A DNA stretch of 64,000 nt from Nocardia spumae. Its GTDB lineage: Bacteria > Actinomycetota > Actinomycetes > Mycobacteriales > Mycobacteriaceae. Positions 27,062-35,865 of the stretch are shown here, one piece after another (the first letter of the stretch is position 1; every line of letters starts with the position of its first letter). The notes beneath the pieces were generated by a model. It was not told the origin of the DNA. It was given only the letters and a program-made list of their open reading frames with translations, and searched no databases. The stretch is taken from positions 2,418,001-2,482,000 of the forward strand of contig NZ_JAJFZL010000001.1 of assembly GCF_020733635.1 (NCBI RefSeq). Direction: 5' to 3'. The position numbers were made by a program, and so were the translations under genes.

Positions 27062-28078
27062 CTACGCACTCCGTTCCACGATGTACTCCGCCAGGTGAGT
27101 CAGTTCCCGGCGATAGACGGGGTCGATGGCGGCCGCGTCGAGCGCCCGCTGGGCCGCGCGCAGGCGACGCCGGGCCTCGGCGCGCGCCCACCGGCGCCCA
27201 CCGGCGGCCTCGACCATCTCGGCGGCGGCCCGCAGATCGGATTCGGTGGGGTCACCGGTGCGGTCGAGCCACCGGGCGAGTTCCAGCCCCGCCGGCCGGC
27301 CGGATTCCAGGCTCCAGGTCACCGGTAGCGATTTCTTCCGTGAGCGCAGATCGGAGAACACCGGCTTACCGGTGACCTCGGGATCGCCCCAGATACCGAG
27401 CAGATCGTCGACCAGCTGAAAGGCCAGTCCGATGTTGTCGCCGTAGGTGCGCAGCGCCGCCACCGTGGCCGGTGGCGCATCGGCCAGGATCGCGCCGACG
27501 CCCGCACTCGCCGACAACAGCGCCGCCGTCTTCCCCATCGCCATGCGGATACATTCGGCCAGGCCGACGTCGTTGCGGCGCTCGAAGTCCACATCCGCGG
27601 CCTGCCCGCGGATCAGATCCTGGGTGGCCCGGCCGACCAGCAGGGCCGCGGACACCGCGTGCGGCGATCCCGAATCCAGCAGCACCTCGTGGGCCAGCGA
27701 CAGCATCGCGTCACCGGCCAGCACCGCCACCGCGTCACCCCACACCGCCCAGACGGTCGGCCGATGGCGGCGGGTGGCGTCGCGGTCCATCAGATCGTCG
27801 TGGACGAGCGAGAAATTGTGCACCAGTTCGACGGCCACCGCGCCGGGGACGGCGCAGTGCTCGTCGCCACCGGCGGCCTGGGCGGCCAGCATGGCCAACC
27901 GCGAGCGCACCGATTTGCCGCTGTCGGCGGTGACCGCACGGCCTTGCTCATCGCACCAGCCGAGGTGATAGGCCACGACCGGGCGGATGGCGTTGTCGAG
28001 TCGTCCGACGGCGTCGAACAGTGCCGACCGGACGGCCGCGCCACCGGCATCGACCGTGGACAGGGTGGTTACCGTCAT
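27062..28078 (-). CDS. Polyprenyl diphosphate synthase of the hopanoid operon
   Basis: This 338-residue trans-prenyltransferase has both Asp-rich motifs, VHDDLMDRD (DDxxD) and QLVDDLLGIWGDP, and the GKPVFSDLRSRKKSLPV segment. It probably makes farnesyl diphosphate (the substrate of HpnC/HpnD), but chain length cannot be fixed from sequence. A similar gene lies in streptomycete hopanoid clusters. ATG 28078 overlaps the hpnE stop by four bases. Confidence 0.9.
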   Translation of the reverse strand: MTVTTLSTVDAGGAAVRSALFDAVGRLDNAIRPVVAYHLGWCDEQGRAVTADSGKSVRSRLAMLAAQAAGGDEHCAVPGAVAVELVHNFSLVHDDLMDRDATRRHRPTVWAVWGDAVAVLAGDAMLSLAHEVLLDSGSPHAVSAALLVGRATQDLIRGQAADVDFERRNDVGLAECIRMAMGKTAALLSASAGVGAILADAPPATVAALRTYGDNIGLAFQLVDDLLGIWGDPEVTGKPVFSDLRSRKKSLPVTWSLESGRPAGLELARWLDRTGDPTESDLRAAAEMVEAAGGRRWARAEARRRLRAAQRALDAAAIDPVYRRELTHLAEYIVERSA

Positions 28079-29478
28079 CTGATCACCTCCGATATCCGCG
28101 TACGGGGTTGGGGCGTCGCGGCGCGCTCGCGTGCGCCGGTGCGGGACGGGATCCCCGCCAGATACGAAATGACCTCTGTCGCAGCCGATTCCCCGCTGCG
28201 CACGGCACCTTCCATGGTTGCCGGCCAGCCGGTATCGGTCCACGCCCCCGCCAGCACCAGTCCGGGCAGCGCGGTGGCCGCCGGCGGACGCAACCGGGCG
28301 GTGCCCGGGGCGGGCCGGAAAGTCGCGTGGCGTTCGCGGGTGACGAAGAAATCCAGGACGCGCGCGTCGCGGGCCGCGGGCAGCAGCTCGGCGAGGGCGG
28401 GCAGGAATCGCCGCCGTAGCTCGGCGGTCGGCCGGTCGACGATATCGTCTGCCGCCGAGACGGAGACCGCCAGATACTGCGCCCCCGCCTCGGGTACTCC
28501 CGCGGCCGCCGTGCGATCGAACACCCACTGCACCGCCGTACCGATCCCGGCGCGCAGCGGCCCGGTCATGACCTGCCGGTCGTAGATCACATGAATGTTG
28601 ACGATGGGCGAACTGCCCAGTGCCGCGGCCCAATCCGCCGGTAGATCGATAGCGCCCGCCGGGAGCAGGGCCGCGGCCGCGGGGTGCGGGATCGCCGACA
28701 CGACCGCGTCGGCACGGGTGTCGCTGCCGGTGGTGGAGATCGCCCATCCGTCGGAGAGCCTGCGGATCCCGGTGACCCTGGCCGGCGCGACCGTATCCAC
28801 TCCCGCGTCCGACAGGGCGGCCCGTGCGGCATCACCGTGCAACTGCCGCAACGGGATTCGTGCCCAGCCGATATCGGCCGCGGCGGAATCGGTGAGGAGC
28901 CCGATCCGGAAGACAGTGGCGGCCAGAGTGAGTGACACCTCGTCGGCGCGGGCGTTGAGAGTGGCGATGCCGACCAGATCCCAGAGGCTGTCGACGGCAT
29001 CGCGATCCTGCCCGTGCGCGCGCAGCCAGTCGCCGAAACTCGTATCGTCGGTGCGCGGATCGGAGGTGTCGACGGCGCGCAGGGCCAGCGCGGCGCGTGC
29101 GAAACGCAGTCGAGCGCCGGTCGACAGCCACGGGTAGCGCAGCAACGACCAGCTCAGATGAAGCGGCGCGGGCACCGGCAGGCGGCTCAGTCGCCCCCTG
29201 CGCCCGGTGCCCGAGACCGGGATATCCAGTCGCGGTTGCAGATACACCGCGTCCCGGACGCCCATCCGGTCGAGCAGCGCGAGATAGCGTTCGCAACAGC
29301 GCAGGAAGACATGCTGGCCGTTGTCCACCCACAGCTCGCCGCGGGTGAACGAATGTGTCAGACCGCCCAGCCAGGGCCGGGATTCGAAGAGCCGGACCGC
29401 ATAGCCGGCATCCGCGCAGCACAGGGCCGCGGTGATGCCCGCGAGCCCACCGCCCACCACGGCCACGCGCGCGGTCAT
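28075..29478 (-). CDS. hpnE: Hydroxysqualene dehydroxylase HpnE
   Basis: HpnE is the FAD-dependent amine-oxidase/phytoene-desaturase-like enzyme that turns hydroxysqualene into squalene. The 467-residue protein starts with the dinucleotide-binding motif [21 protein letters not shown] followed by [10 protein letters not shown]. It has [22 protein letters not shown], and ends with the FAD-closing block [24 protein letters not shown]. It is coupled to hpnD and the prenyl synthase by four-base overlaps. Confidence 0.93.
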   Translation of the reverse strand: MTARVAVVGGGLAGITAALCCADAGYAVRLFESRPWLGGLTHSFTRGELWVDNGQHVFLRCCERYLALLDRMGVRDAVYLQPRLDIPVSGTGRRGRLSRLPVPAPLHLSWSLLRYPWLSTGARLRFARAALALRAVDTSDPRTDDTSFGDWLRAHGQDRDAVDSLWDLVGIATLNARADEVSLTLAATVFRIGLLTDSAAADIGWARIPLRQLHGDAARAALSDAGVDTVAPARVTGIRRLSDGWAISTTGSDTRADAVVSAIPHPAAAALLPAGAIDLPADWAAALGSSPIVNIHVIYDRQVMTGPLRAGIGTAVQWVFDRTAAAGVPEAGAQYLAVSVSAADDIVDRPTAELRRRFLPALAELLPAARDARVLDFFVTRERHATFRPAPGTARLRPPAATALPGLVLAGAWTDTGWPATMEGAVRSGESAATEVISYLAGIPSRTGARERAATPQPRTRISEVIR

Positions 29479-30377
29479 CGCGCGCTCCGCCCGAAGGTCG
29501 CCATCGAATACTGCAGCAGCGCACCGGATGCCACCCGGGTCTTCTCCCGCCCGCTCAGCGACAGCCGACGGTCGTAGACGGCCACCGGATTCGCGTGGAT
29601 CCGGGCGTTGAGCCGGCGATAGATCCCGGCCATGGCCGCACAGCAGGCGGCGCTGCGCCCGTCGAGATGCGGTATCAGGCGCAGCCCCAGGCAATACCAG
29701 TTCTCGGCCCGTTCGGTGGCGGTGCGGATCAGTGCCGCCAGCCCGCCGTCGGGATCGTCGAGCGAACCGCCCGCGTCGAGTTCCAGCCGGACCCCGAAGC
29801 GCCGCAGGTCCGCCCCGGGCAGGTACACCCGGCCGTTGATCAGGTCCTCGCGGATATCGCGCAGGATGTTGGTCTGCTGCAGGGCGATTCCGAGCTGGTC
29901 GGCGTACAGCGGTGCGGAGCGGTCGTCGCCGGAGCCGAAGATCGACAGGCACAACCGGCCGACCGCACCGGCCACACAGCGGCAGTAGTGGGTGAGCTCG
30001 TCGAAATCGGCGTACGTGACGCCGTCGACATCGGCTTGTACCCCGTCGATCAATTCGCCGAAGGCGCCCATCGGCACCGGATAGCGGCGGGCGGCGTCGG
30101 CGACCGCGAACAGTACCGGATCGTCGGTGCCGGCACCGCCGGCGACCTTGTCCAATTCCTTGCGCAGCAGGGTCAGCCCCTCGGTCTTGGCGGCCGGGTC
30201 GCCCTGCTCGTCGCCGATGTCGTCGATGCGGCGGGCCAGGGCGTACAGCGCGCACAGCGCCGAGCGCTTCGGCGGTGGCAGCAACCGGATGCCGTAGTAG
30301 AAGTTCTTGGCCTCGGTGCGCGTGATCCGCGCACAGGCCGTATAGGCCTGTTCGGTGGTGGTGCCCGCGATGGTCAC
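29475..30377 (-). CDS. hpnD: Presqualene diphosphate synthase HpnD
   Basis: HpnD joins two farnesyl diphosphates to presqualene diphosphate. The 300-residue protein has squalene/phytoene-synthase signatures: [27 protein letters not shown] (first Asp motif), and [20 protein letters not shown] (second Asp motif). It starts at GTG 30377, overlapping the end of hpnC by four bases. The frame continues open upstream through hpnC, but that stretch is not family-like. Confidence 0.94.
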   Translation of the reverse strand: MTIAGTTTEQAYTACARITRTEAKNFYYGIRLLPPPKRSALCALYALARRIDDIGDEQGDPAAKTEGLTLLRKELDKVAGGAGTDDPVLFAVADAARRYPVPMGAFGELIDGVQADVDGVTYADFDELTHYCRCVAGAVGRLCLSIFGSGDDRSAPLYADQLGIALQQTNILRDIREDLINGRVYLPGADLRRFGVRLELDAGGSLDDPDGGLAALIRTATERAENWYCLGLRLIPHLDGRSAACCAAMAGIYRRLNARIHANPVAVYDRRLSLSGREKTRVASGALLQYSMATFGRSAR

Positions 30378-31231
30378 TGCGACACCACCGTCGCCTTGCC
30401 GAGCAGCGTGACCATCGAGGCCACCGTGTCGACGTGCCGGGGCCGCACCGGATTCGACCACACATCGCCGTCGCACGCCCGCAGTGCGCGCACGGTCGCG
30501 CAGCCGCCCGCTATATAGCCCGCGACCGCGATCCGCGCCCAGCCGGTCAAGCGCGCTACCAGCGGCGCTCCCGCTTCCAGCAGTGATTCGCAGCGGTCGA
30601 CCTGGAGCCGGATCACCGCGCGGCATGCCGGGGCGCCCGGTCCGCCGGTGGCCAGACTCGCTTCGCTCACCCCGGCCTCGGCGAGATCTCGCAGCGGCAG
30701 GTAGATCCGGCCCGCGGCATGGTCCTCGGCCACGTCCTGGCAGTGCTCGAGTATCTGCAGCGCCGAGCACACCTGATCCGACAGCGCCACCGTCTCGGCT
30801 GTGGACTGGTCGAAGACGGCGAGGACCAAGCGGCCCACCGGATTCGCCGACAGCCGGCAGTAGCCGAGCAGATCGTCGAAGGTGGCGTAGTGGTTCACGC
30901 GCTGATCGATGAGGTTGGCCTCGATCAGCTCCTGGAACGCGTCCTGGGGCAGAGCGCAGGCGGTCACCGCCGGGGCCAGCATGCGCAGCACGGGGTCGTC
31001 GGGGGCGTGGCCCTGCCACATCGCGGCCAGTTCCGCCCGCAGCGCCAGCAGTTGCGACACACGATCGCCGGGAGCGGCATCGCCGATCTCGTCGATTAGT
31101 CTGGTCGCTGCGTAGACCGCGTGGAGATGGCGACGTGGTTCGCGCGGCAACCACCGCAGCGCGACCGGAAAGTTCTCTTCCTTTTCACGGGCCCGCAGCC
31201 AGCGGGCCGGGGCTGTCGCTGCGTCCATCAT
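30374..31231 (-). CDS. hpnC: Hydroxysqualene synthase HpnC
   Basis: HpnC converts presqualene diphosphate to hydroxysqualene. The 285-residue protein belongs to the squalene-synthase superfamily, with [37 protein letters not shown] sequence around residues 19-51, [11 protein letters not shown] and [17 protein letters not shown]. It is the first gene of the leftward hopanoid operon (31.2 to 19.6 kb). The start is ATG 31231, with a second ATG immediately after it. It is divergent from a PucR-type regulator. Confidence 0.94.
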   Translation of the reverse strand: MMDAATAPARWLRAREKEENFPVALRWLPREPRRHLHAVYAATRLIDEIGDAAPGDRVSQLLALRAELAAMWQGHAPDDPVLRMLAPAVTACALPQDAFQELIEANLIDQRVNHYATFDDLLGYCRLSANPVGRLVLAVFDQSTAETVALSDQVCSALQILEHCQDVAEDHAAGRIYLPLRDLAEAGVSEASLATGGPGAPACRAVIRLQVDRCESLLEAGAPLVARLTGWARIAVAGYIAGGCATVRALRACDGDVWSNPVRPRHVDTVASMVTLLGKATVVSQ

Positions 31232-31285
31232 TCGATGGTGAACGCACCACAGGGCTCAAATCTTCAACCGTCGAAGTGATTCCGG

Positions 31286-31313
31286 TTGGTGTTTTTTGTA
31301 TCGGGACGATAAT
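31286..31313 (+). promoter_or_regulatory. Possible promoter of the PucR-type regulator
   Basis: A -35-like TTGGTG (31286-31291) and a -10-like GATAAT (31308-31313) are spaced by 16 bases. They lie about 20 bases before ATG 31333, which has a GGAGAGGA ribosome site. The same 100-bp divergent region must also contain the promoter of the hopanoid operon on the other strand, which I could not pick out. Confidence 0.4.
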
Positions 31314-31332
31314 CGAGCCGGAGAGGACTCGA

Positions 31333-32529
31333 ATGAGCGATTCCCAGAATGAAATTCCGATAACACCGGAAGCGTTGGACCAGCTCTCCGAAGAACTCGA
31401 CGCTAGGATGCCCGATCTGCTGGACGAGGTCCGGGATCTGCTCGCCGCCGAGTGGCCGGACTACGCGCGCTACCTCGACGAGCATCGCGCCGAGGTCGCG
31501 GAGGTCGGGGTGTTGTTCGTGCATCGGTTGCTCGACCTGGCCGAACACGGCCCGCACGGTGTCGGTGGCCCCGGGGAAACGGTATTCCAGCCGACCCAGC
31601 TGGTCTTCGAACAGGTGGGCCGCCAGCAGCTGCAGGAGGGACTGGAGCTATCGGATTTGCTGGGCGCCTACCAGGTGGGTGCCAGGGTCGCCTGGCATCA
31701 TGTTGCCGAAACCGCGCTGAAACTCGACCTCGGTTCGGAGGTCCTGGCGATTCTCGCCGAGGCGGTTTTCGCATTCGTCGACGAATTCTCCACCGCTTCC
31801 GCACACGGTTACGTCTCCGAACAGTCGGCGTCGAGTGCGGCCCGGGAACGCCACCGTGAGGAATTGGCGGAATTGTTGCTGTCGGGCCGTTCGGACACGA
31901 TTGCCGTGCGTTTGGCGGCCGAACGAGCCGGGTGGCAGATGCCCGGTGATGTCGCGGTCGTGCTGGCCGATCCGGAGGATGCGCGCGCCTGCAGCGTGGT
32001 CGAGCATCTGGGACATCACTGCCTGCCGATCCGCCGCGACGACACGACCGGCGCGATCGTGCCGTTGCCCGGCGGGCGGGCCGATCGGCTGATCACCGCC
32101 CTGCGTGGCTGCCGGGTGGTGGTCGGGCATCCGCTGACCGTGGACCGGCTACCGACCGGGATGCGCATCGCCCGCACCGCGCTGCGGTTGCGCCGCACCG
32201 GAGTGCTCAGTGGCAGTCCGGTGATCGTCGCCGACGAACTCGACACCATCATCGCCAATCGAGACGAGTGGCTGCTGGACACGCTGCGCAAGCAGGTACT
32301 GCGACCACTGCTGGAACTGCCCGACGGTAAACGGGATCGGCTGGTGGAGACCCTGCGCAGCTGGCTGTGGCATATGGGTGACCGTCATGCCATGGCGGAG
32401 GAACTGCATATCCATCTGCAGACCGTGCGCTACCGCATGGATCGGCTGCACGAGATCTTCGGCGACACACTCGACTCGCCGCGCGAGCGGGCGCGGATGT
32501 ATCTGGCACTCACCTGGGACGATCGGTAG
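31333..32529 (+). CDS. PucR/CdaR-type transcriptional regulator
   Basis: This 398-residue protein has an N-terminal all-helical RsbRD-like sensory region (about 10-165), a middle GGDEF-related CdaR domain (about 170-320) and a C-terminal PucR helix-turn-helix with the typical block MAEELHIHLQTVRYRMDRLH. The start is ATG 31333, after a GGAGAGGA site. It is divergent from hpnC with about 100 bases between, so it may regulate the hopanoid operon; that is inference from position only. Confidence 0.88.
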   Translation: MSDSQNEIPITPEALDQLSEELDARMPDLLDEVRDLLAAEWPDYARYLDEHRAEVAEVGVLFVHRLLDLAEHGPHGVGGPGETVFQPTQLVFEQVGRQQLQEGLELSDLLGAYQVGARVAWHHVAETALKLDLGSEVLAILAEAVFAFVDEFSTASAHGYVSEQSASSAARERHREELAELLLSGRSDTIAVRLAAERAGWQMPGDVAVVLADPEDARACSVVEHLGHHCLPIRRDDTTGAIVPLPGGRADRLITALRGCRVVVGHPLTVDRLPTGMRIARTALRLRRTGVLSGSPVIVADELDTIIANRDEWLLDTLRKQVLRPLLELPDGKRDRLVETLRSWLWHMGDRHAMAEELHIHLQTVRYRMDRLHEIFGDTLDSPRERARMYLALTWDDR

Positions 32530-32542
32530 CGGTCGGCGCCGG

Positions 32543-34144
32543 TCAGCGCGACGGGTCCGTCGCGGGCAGGGTGACGGTGAACCGGGCGCCGCCGTCGTCG
32601 GCGTCACCCACCTCGATGCGTCCGCCGTGGCCGGCGACGACATCGGCGACGATCGCCAATCCCAGTCCGGCGCCGCCGTCGTCACGACTGCGCGCGTCGT
32701 CGAGGCGGACGAAACGCCGGAAGATGCGATCGCGATCGGCGGGTGCCACACCGCCGCCGTCGTCGCACACCTCCAGCACCGCGTCGCCGTCCCGGCGTGC
32801 CACCCGGACCCGCACCTGACCGGCCGCGTGGCGCTGTGCGTTGTCGAGCAGATTGTTCAGCACCCGGCCGAGTTGAATGCGGCTGCCCGGCACCGTGATC
32901 GCGATGTCGGGGAGTTCGAAGGTGGTGGGATGCCGATCGCCGGTGCGCCGGGCGAACTCGTCACGCACCAGCTGCGCCAGCTCGACCGCGTCGCGCCGCG
33001 GTTGTTCGCCCGAGTCCAGCCGGGCCAGCAACAGCAGATCCGCCGCCAGATGTTCGAGCCGGATCGTGTCGTCGAGGATGCCGTCGATATCGAGCAGCTC
33101 GGGGTGGGCCTGGGCCACTTCCAGTTGGGTGCGCAGACTCGCGATCGGACTGCGCAGTTCGTGCGCGGCGTCGGCGATGAAACGGCGCTGCCGGTGTGCG
33201 GCGGATTCCAGTGCCGACAGGGTCACATTGGTGGTGGCCGCCAGCCGGGCGATCTCATCACGTGCCGCGGGTTCGGGGACCCGGCGGGACAGATCGCCGT
33301 CGACGATCTCGGCCAGTTCGGCACGGATCGCCTCCACCGGGCGCAGCGCGCGGCGCGTCACCAGCCAGGTCACCGCCGCCACCAGCGCCAGCAGCGGCGC
33401 CAGCCCCGCGAGCATGGCGCCGCGCACGCCCGATACCGCCTTGTCCGCTGTCGCCAGTGACGTTCCCGCGTAGACGGTGACCGGTTGCCCGCCCGGTGTG
33501 GTCACCGACAGGGCCGCTACCCGGAAATCGTGACCGCCGGTGTCGGAATCGGCCACCGGCAGGCGCATATCGCGCAGTGTCACCCGGTCGCCGACGGTGC
33601 CGGGTGTGGTCGCGGCGGCGTGCTCGCCGCCGCGACGGCCCGATGCGGACACGCGATCGTCGTCTTCTCCGTCGTCGACGTCGCCATCGTCGCCGGCATT
33701 GCCGTTGTCGTCGTCATCGCCGCCGTCGTCATCGTCGTCGTCATCGCCGTGGTCGTCACTGTCGAGTTTCGGAGCGACACCGTGGGTTTCGCCCGCGGTG
33801 CCGGGCCGCCCGGTCCCCATGATCGGGTGGCGCGGCAGATCGTCGTCGGCCGCCAGCACCACGCCCTGTTCCGAAACCACCTGTACCGGTTGATGATCGG
33901 CGTCGGGCAGGTTCAGACGCGCGAAGTCCACGCCGACCGCGATCCGGGTCGCGATGGTTCGCGCGCTCGTCTCGGCCTGCAGTCCCGCGCTGTCGATCAG
34001 GTTGTGCCGCAACACCATCAGCACGGCAAGCCCGGCCGCGATCAAGGCGGCCGCCACCACGACGGTGGCGGCGGCGGTGGTGCGGGCGCGCACCGAATTC
34101 CACCATCGCAGCCGGCCGAGCCATCGGGCGGGCACCTCAGCCAC
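32543..34144 (-). CDS. Sensor histidine kinase with Asp-rich extracytoplasmic segment
   Basis: This 533-residue membrane kinase has TM1 (about 23-46), an extracytoplasmic region to about residue 215, a second membrane helix, a HAMP domain (ALRPVEAIRAELAEIVDGDLSRRV), HisKA with the phospho-His in DAAHELRSPIASL, and an HATPase_c domain (NNLLDNAQRHA, GGAGLGLAIV). The extracytoplasmic part contains a stretch at about residues 128-163 with 22 Asp among 36 residues, mixed with Gly, Asn and His, which suggests metal or cation sensing. GTG 34144 overlaps the end of the response regulator gene, so they are coupled. GTG 34135 is an alternative. Confidence 0.9.
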   Translation of the reverse strand: MAEVPARWLGRLRWWNSVRARTTAAATVVVAAALIAAGLAVLMVLRHNLIDSAGLQAETSARTIATRIAVGVDFARLNLPDADHQPVQVVSEQGVVLAADDDLPRHPIMGTGRPGTAGETHGVAPKLDSDDHGDDDDDDDGGDDDDNGNAGDDGDVDDGEDDDRVSASGRRGGEHAAATTPGTVGDRVTLRDMRLPVADSDTGGHDFRVAALSVTTPGGQPVTVYAGTSLATADKAVSGVRGAMLAGLAPLLALVAAVTWLVTRRALRPVEAIRAELAEIVDGDLSRRVPEPAARDEIARLAATTNVTLSALESAAHRQRRFIADAAHELRSPIASLRTQLEVAQAHPELLDIDGILDDTIRLEHLAADLLLLARLDSGEQPRRDAVELAQLVRDEFARRTGDRHPTTFELPDIAITVPGSRIQLGRVLNNLLDNAQRHAAGQVRVRVARRDGDAVLEVCDDGGGVAPADRDRIFRRFVRLDDARSRDDGGAGLGLAIVADVVAGHGGRIEVGDADDGGARFTVTLPATDPSR

Positions 34145-34814
34145 GCCCGGCCACCAGGCGGTATCCGGCGCCGCGCACGGTGATGATCGTGCGGCAGCCG
34201 AACGGTGTGTCGATCTTTCGGCGCAGTGCGCTGATGTACACCTCGACGATATTCGGATCACCGGTGTAGGCGAAATCCCAGACATGATCGAGGATCTCGG
34301 ATTTCGGCACGATCTGCTCGGCGCGCAGGGCGAGATGTTCGAGCACCGCGAACTCCTTCGCGGTCAGCGAGACGGGCTGATCGCCGCGCCGGCAGGTGTG
34401 CGTCGCCGGATCCACCAGCAGATCGCCCACCCGGACCACGGGCGCGCCGCCACGGGTGCGCCGTCGCAGCAGCGCCCGAATGCGGGCCAGCAGAACGACA
34501 TAGGAGAACGGCTTGCACAGGTAGTCGTCGGCGCCGGTGTCGAGGCCCTCGGCCTCGTCGTACTCGCCGTCCTTGGCGGTCAGCATCAGGACCGGGGTGT
34601 CGTCGCCCTCGGCTCGCAGGGTGGCGCAGATCCGATAGCCGTTGATCCCGGGCAACATGATGTCGAGCAGGATCAGGTCGTAGGCCGCGGTGCGCGCCAG
34701 ATGCAGACCCTCGGTTCCGTCGTGGGCGACATCGGTCGCGAAGCCTTCTGCCGCCAGGCCTTTCGCGAGCGTATCGGCCAGCCGTTTCTCGTCCTCCACG
34801 ATGAGCAGGCGCAT
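34137..34814 (-). CDS. OmpR-family response regulator
   Basis: This 225-residue regulator has a receiver domain with the acidic pocket (LLIVEDE), phospho-acceptor Asp in LILLDIMLPG, Thr in VLMLTAKDG and Lys in YLCKPF. The C-terminal winged helix has LTAKEFAVLEHLALRAEQIV and VEVYISALRRKID...VRGAGYRL. It is cotranscribed with the sensor kinase and divergent from a PepSY gene. TTCAG repeats in the shared upstream region are its likely binding sites. Confidence 0.95.
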   Translation of the reverse strand: MRLLIVEDEKRLADTLAKGLAAEGFATDVAHDGTEGLHLARTAAYDLILLDIMLPGINGYRICATLRAEGDDTPVLMLTAKDGEYDEAEGLDTGADDYLCKPFSYVVLLARIRALLRRRTRGGAPVVRVGDLLVDPATHTCRRGDQPVSLTAKEFAVLEHLALRAEQIVPKSEILDHVWDFAYTGDPNIVEVYISALRRKIDTPFGCRTIITVRGAGYRLVAGRG

Positions 34815-34836
34815 GTGCTCAGCTTCGCAGATTCCT

Positions 34837-34875
34837 CCTGAAGGGAATTTCAGGAAGCTTCAGCGGCCCTTCAGG
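34837..34875. promoter_or_regulatory. TTCAG direct repeats between response regulator and PepSY gene
   Basis: TTCAGG at 34849-34854, TTCAGC at 34859-34864 and TTCAGG at 34870-34875 recur every 10-11 bases. An inverted copy, CCTGAA, lies at 34837-34842. OmpR-family regulators such as PhoP and MprA bind direct repeats spaced by one helical turn. The placement between the divergent regulator and the PepSY gene fits autoregulation and control of the PepSY protein. Confidence 0.6.
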
Positions 34876-34933
34876 TCCGTGCTGCCAGAGTGGCTTCGCC
34901 GTCGAAACACCCACTCGCACAGGAGGAAACATC

Positions 34934-35317
34934 ATGACATCGATACTGCGCCGGGTCGGCAACGGACTGCGCTGGCTGCTCGTCGGCGCGGCGGCCTTCG
35001 CCGTGGTCGCGGCCACCGGCCTGGCGCTCGGCGCCGGGACCGGGGTTCTCGACGACTCCCGGCATCACCTGGAGTTCTCGCCGGTGGGCTACGCCGCGGC
35101 GGCCGAACCCGCCGCCGCGACGATCGACCGCGAGCGAGCCGTCGAGGTCGCCCGCGGCGCGGTACCCGATGCGCGGGTCATCTCCGCCGAACTCGACACC
35201 GGCCGGGCGAATCCGGTCTGGGAGGTCGAGTTGCGCGATGCCCGGGGCGAGGACGTGGACGTGACCGTCGACGCGGTGAACGCCACCGTGCTCGCGGTCG
35301 ATCACGACGACGACTGA
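34934..35317 (+). CDS. Membrane-anchored PepSY-domain protein
   Basis: This 127-residue protein has an N-terminal membrane segment or uncleaved signal (WLLVGAAAFAVVAATGLALG) and one PepSY domain (about 62-124: IDRERAVEVARGAVPDARVI, NPVWEVELRDARGEDVDVTV). PepSY domains commonly act as inhibitors or chaperones in the envelope. An AGGAGG ribosome site precedes ATG 34934. It is divergent from a two-component system, a frequent pairing, and is probably one of its targets. Confidence 0.88.
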   Translation: MTSILRRVGNGLRWLLVGAAAFAVVAATGLALGAGTGVLDDSRHHLEFSPVGYAAAAEPAAATIDRERAVEVARGAVPDARVISAELDTGRANPVWEVELRDARGEDVDVTVDAVNATVLAVDHDDD

Positions 35318-35348
35318 CATCGCTACCGGGTGCGATGCGGCGGCCCGC

Positions 35349-35711
35349 TCAGCCGGCGAACGCGTGCGCCACCGCGTAGCCGAGCAGGGCGGCGCCGAGT
35401 CCGGCCACCACGCTGATCACCACATTCATCGCCGCGTAGAACGTCACGCGCTGCTCGAGCAGCCGCATCGTCTCGTACCCGAACGTACTGTAGGTGGTCA
35501 GCGCCCCGCAGAACCCGGTGCCGAGCAAGGCCAGGACCGGCGTGCCGGCCGCGGCGCCGGTGAGCGCCCCCAGGATGAGGCAGCCGGCGATATTGACCGT
35601 CAGCGTCCCCCACGGGAACAGGCTGTCGTGCCGCGCCTGAACGAAGCGATCGGTCAGGTAGCGGGCCGGGGCGCCGATCATCGCGCCGAGGAGAACCAAC
35701 GCGATGATCAT
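35349..35711 (-). CDS. crcB: CrcB/Fluc fluoride exporter subunit 1
   Basis: Fluc channels export fluoride as dual-topology dimers or as paired heterodimers. The 120-residue, four-helix protein has GAPARYLTDR, PWGTLTVNIAGCLILGAL (with the conserved Asn) and GTGFCGALTTYSTFGYE (with the Phe-box). It is the downstream gene of a crcB pair. ATG 35711 overlaps the stop of the preceding mini-ORF (ATGA) and has a GGAGG ribosome site within the 71-bp repeat. Confidence 0.95.
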   Translation of the reverse strand: MIIALVLLGAMIGAPARYLTDRFVQARHDSLFPWGTLTVNIAGCLILGALTGAAAGTPVLALLGTGFCGALTTYSTFGYETMRLLEQRVTFYAAMNVVISVVAGLGAALLGYAVAHAFAG

Positions 35712-35782
35712 CGTGCCTCCTGCGATATGCGGGGCACCTGCGCCCGGTCGGCCCGGTGAGTGGGCTGCGCAGTGTGACTCAT
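35708..35782 (-). CDS. 24-residue mini-ORF, repeat copy 2
   Basis: This short frame is encoded within the second 71-bp repeat unit. It starts at ATG 35782, with an AGGAGG ribosome site a few bases upstream. It overlaps the stop of the first mini-ORF by four bases, and its own stop overlaps the crcB start by four bases. The peptide is Arg/His/Gln-rich and ends RISQEAR. It differs from the first copy at one residue (Ile for Lys). Whether it is made is unknown; it could simply keep ribosomes moving into crcB. Confidence 0.4.
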   Translation of the reverse strand: MSHTAQPTHRADRAQVPRISQEAR

Positions 35783-35865
35783 CGTGCCTCCTGCGATTTG
35801 CGGGGCACCTGCGCCCGGTCGGCCCGGTGAGTGGGCTGCGCAGTGTGACTCATCGTGCCTCCTGC
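35709..35865. repeat. 71-bp tandem repeat between the two crcB genes
   Basis: Two full 71-bp units (35709-35779 and 35780-35850) differ at a single base (GATATGC against GATTTGC). They are followed by a 15-base partial third unit, CATCGTGCCTCCTGC (35851-35865). Each unit carries, on the minus strand, a ribosome site, an ATGA stop/start overlap and the body of a 24-codon frame. The near identity implies a recent duplication. Confidence 0.92.
35779..35853 (-). CDS. 24-residue mini-ORF, repeat copy 1
   Basis: This short frame begins at ATG 35853, overlapping the stop of the upstream crcB gene (ATGA), with an AGGAGG ribosome site. It ends in a TGA overlapping the next mini-ORF. It starts MSHTAQPTHR and ends RKSQEAR, like the C-terminus of the upstream CrcB (RIRQEAR). 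No known domain can be recognised at this length. Confidence 0.4.
   Translation of the reverse strand: MSHTAQPTHRADRAQVPRKSQEAR

Noticed and set aside
33640..33780. Short repetitive GTC/ATC stretch that looks like a microsatellite or CRISPR-like repeat
   Set aside because: There are no repeat-spacer units. It is the coding sequence for the Asp-rich segment of the sensor kinase.
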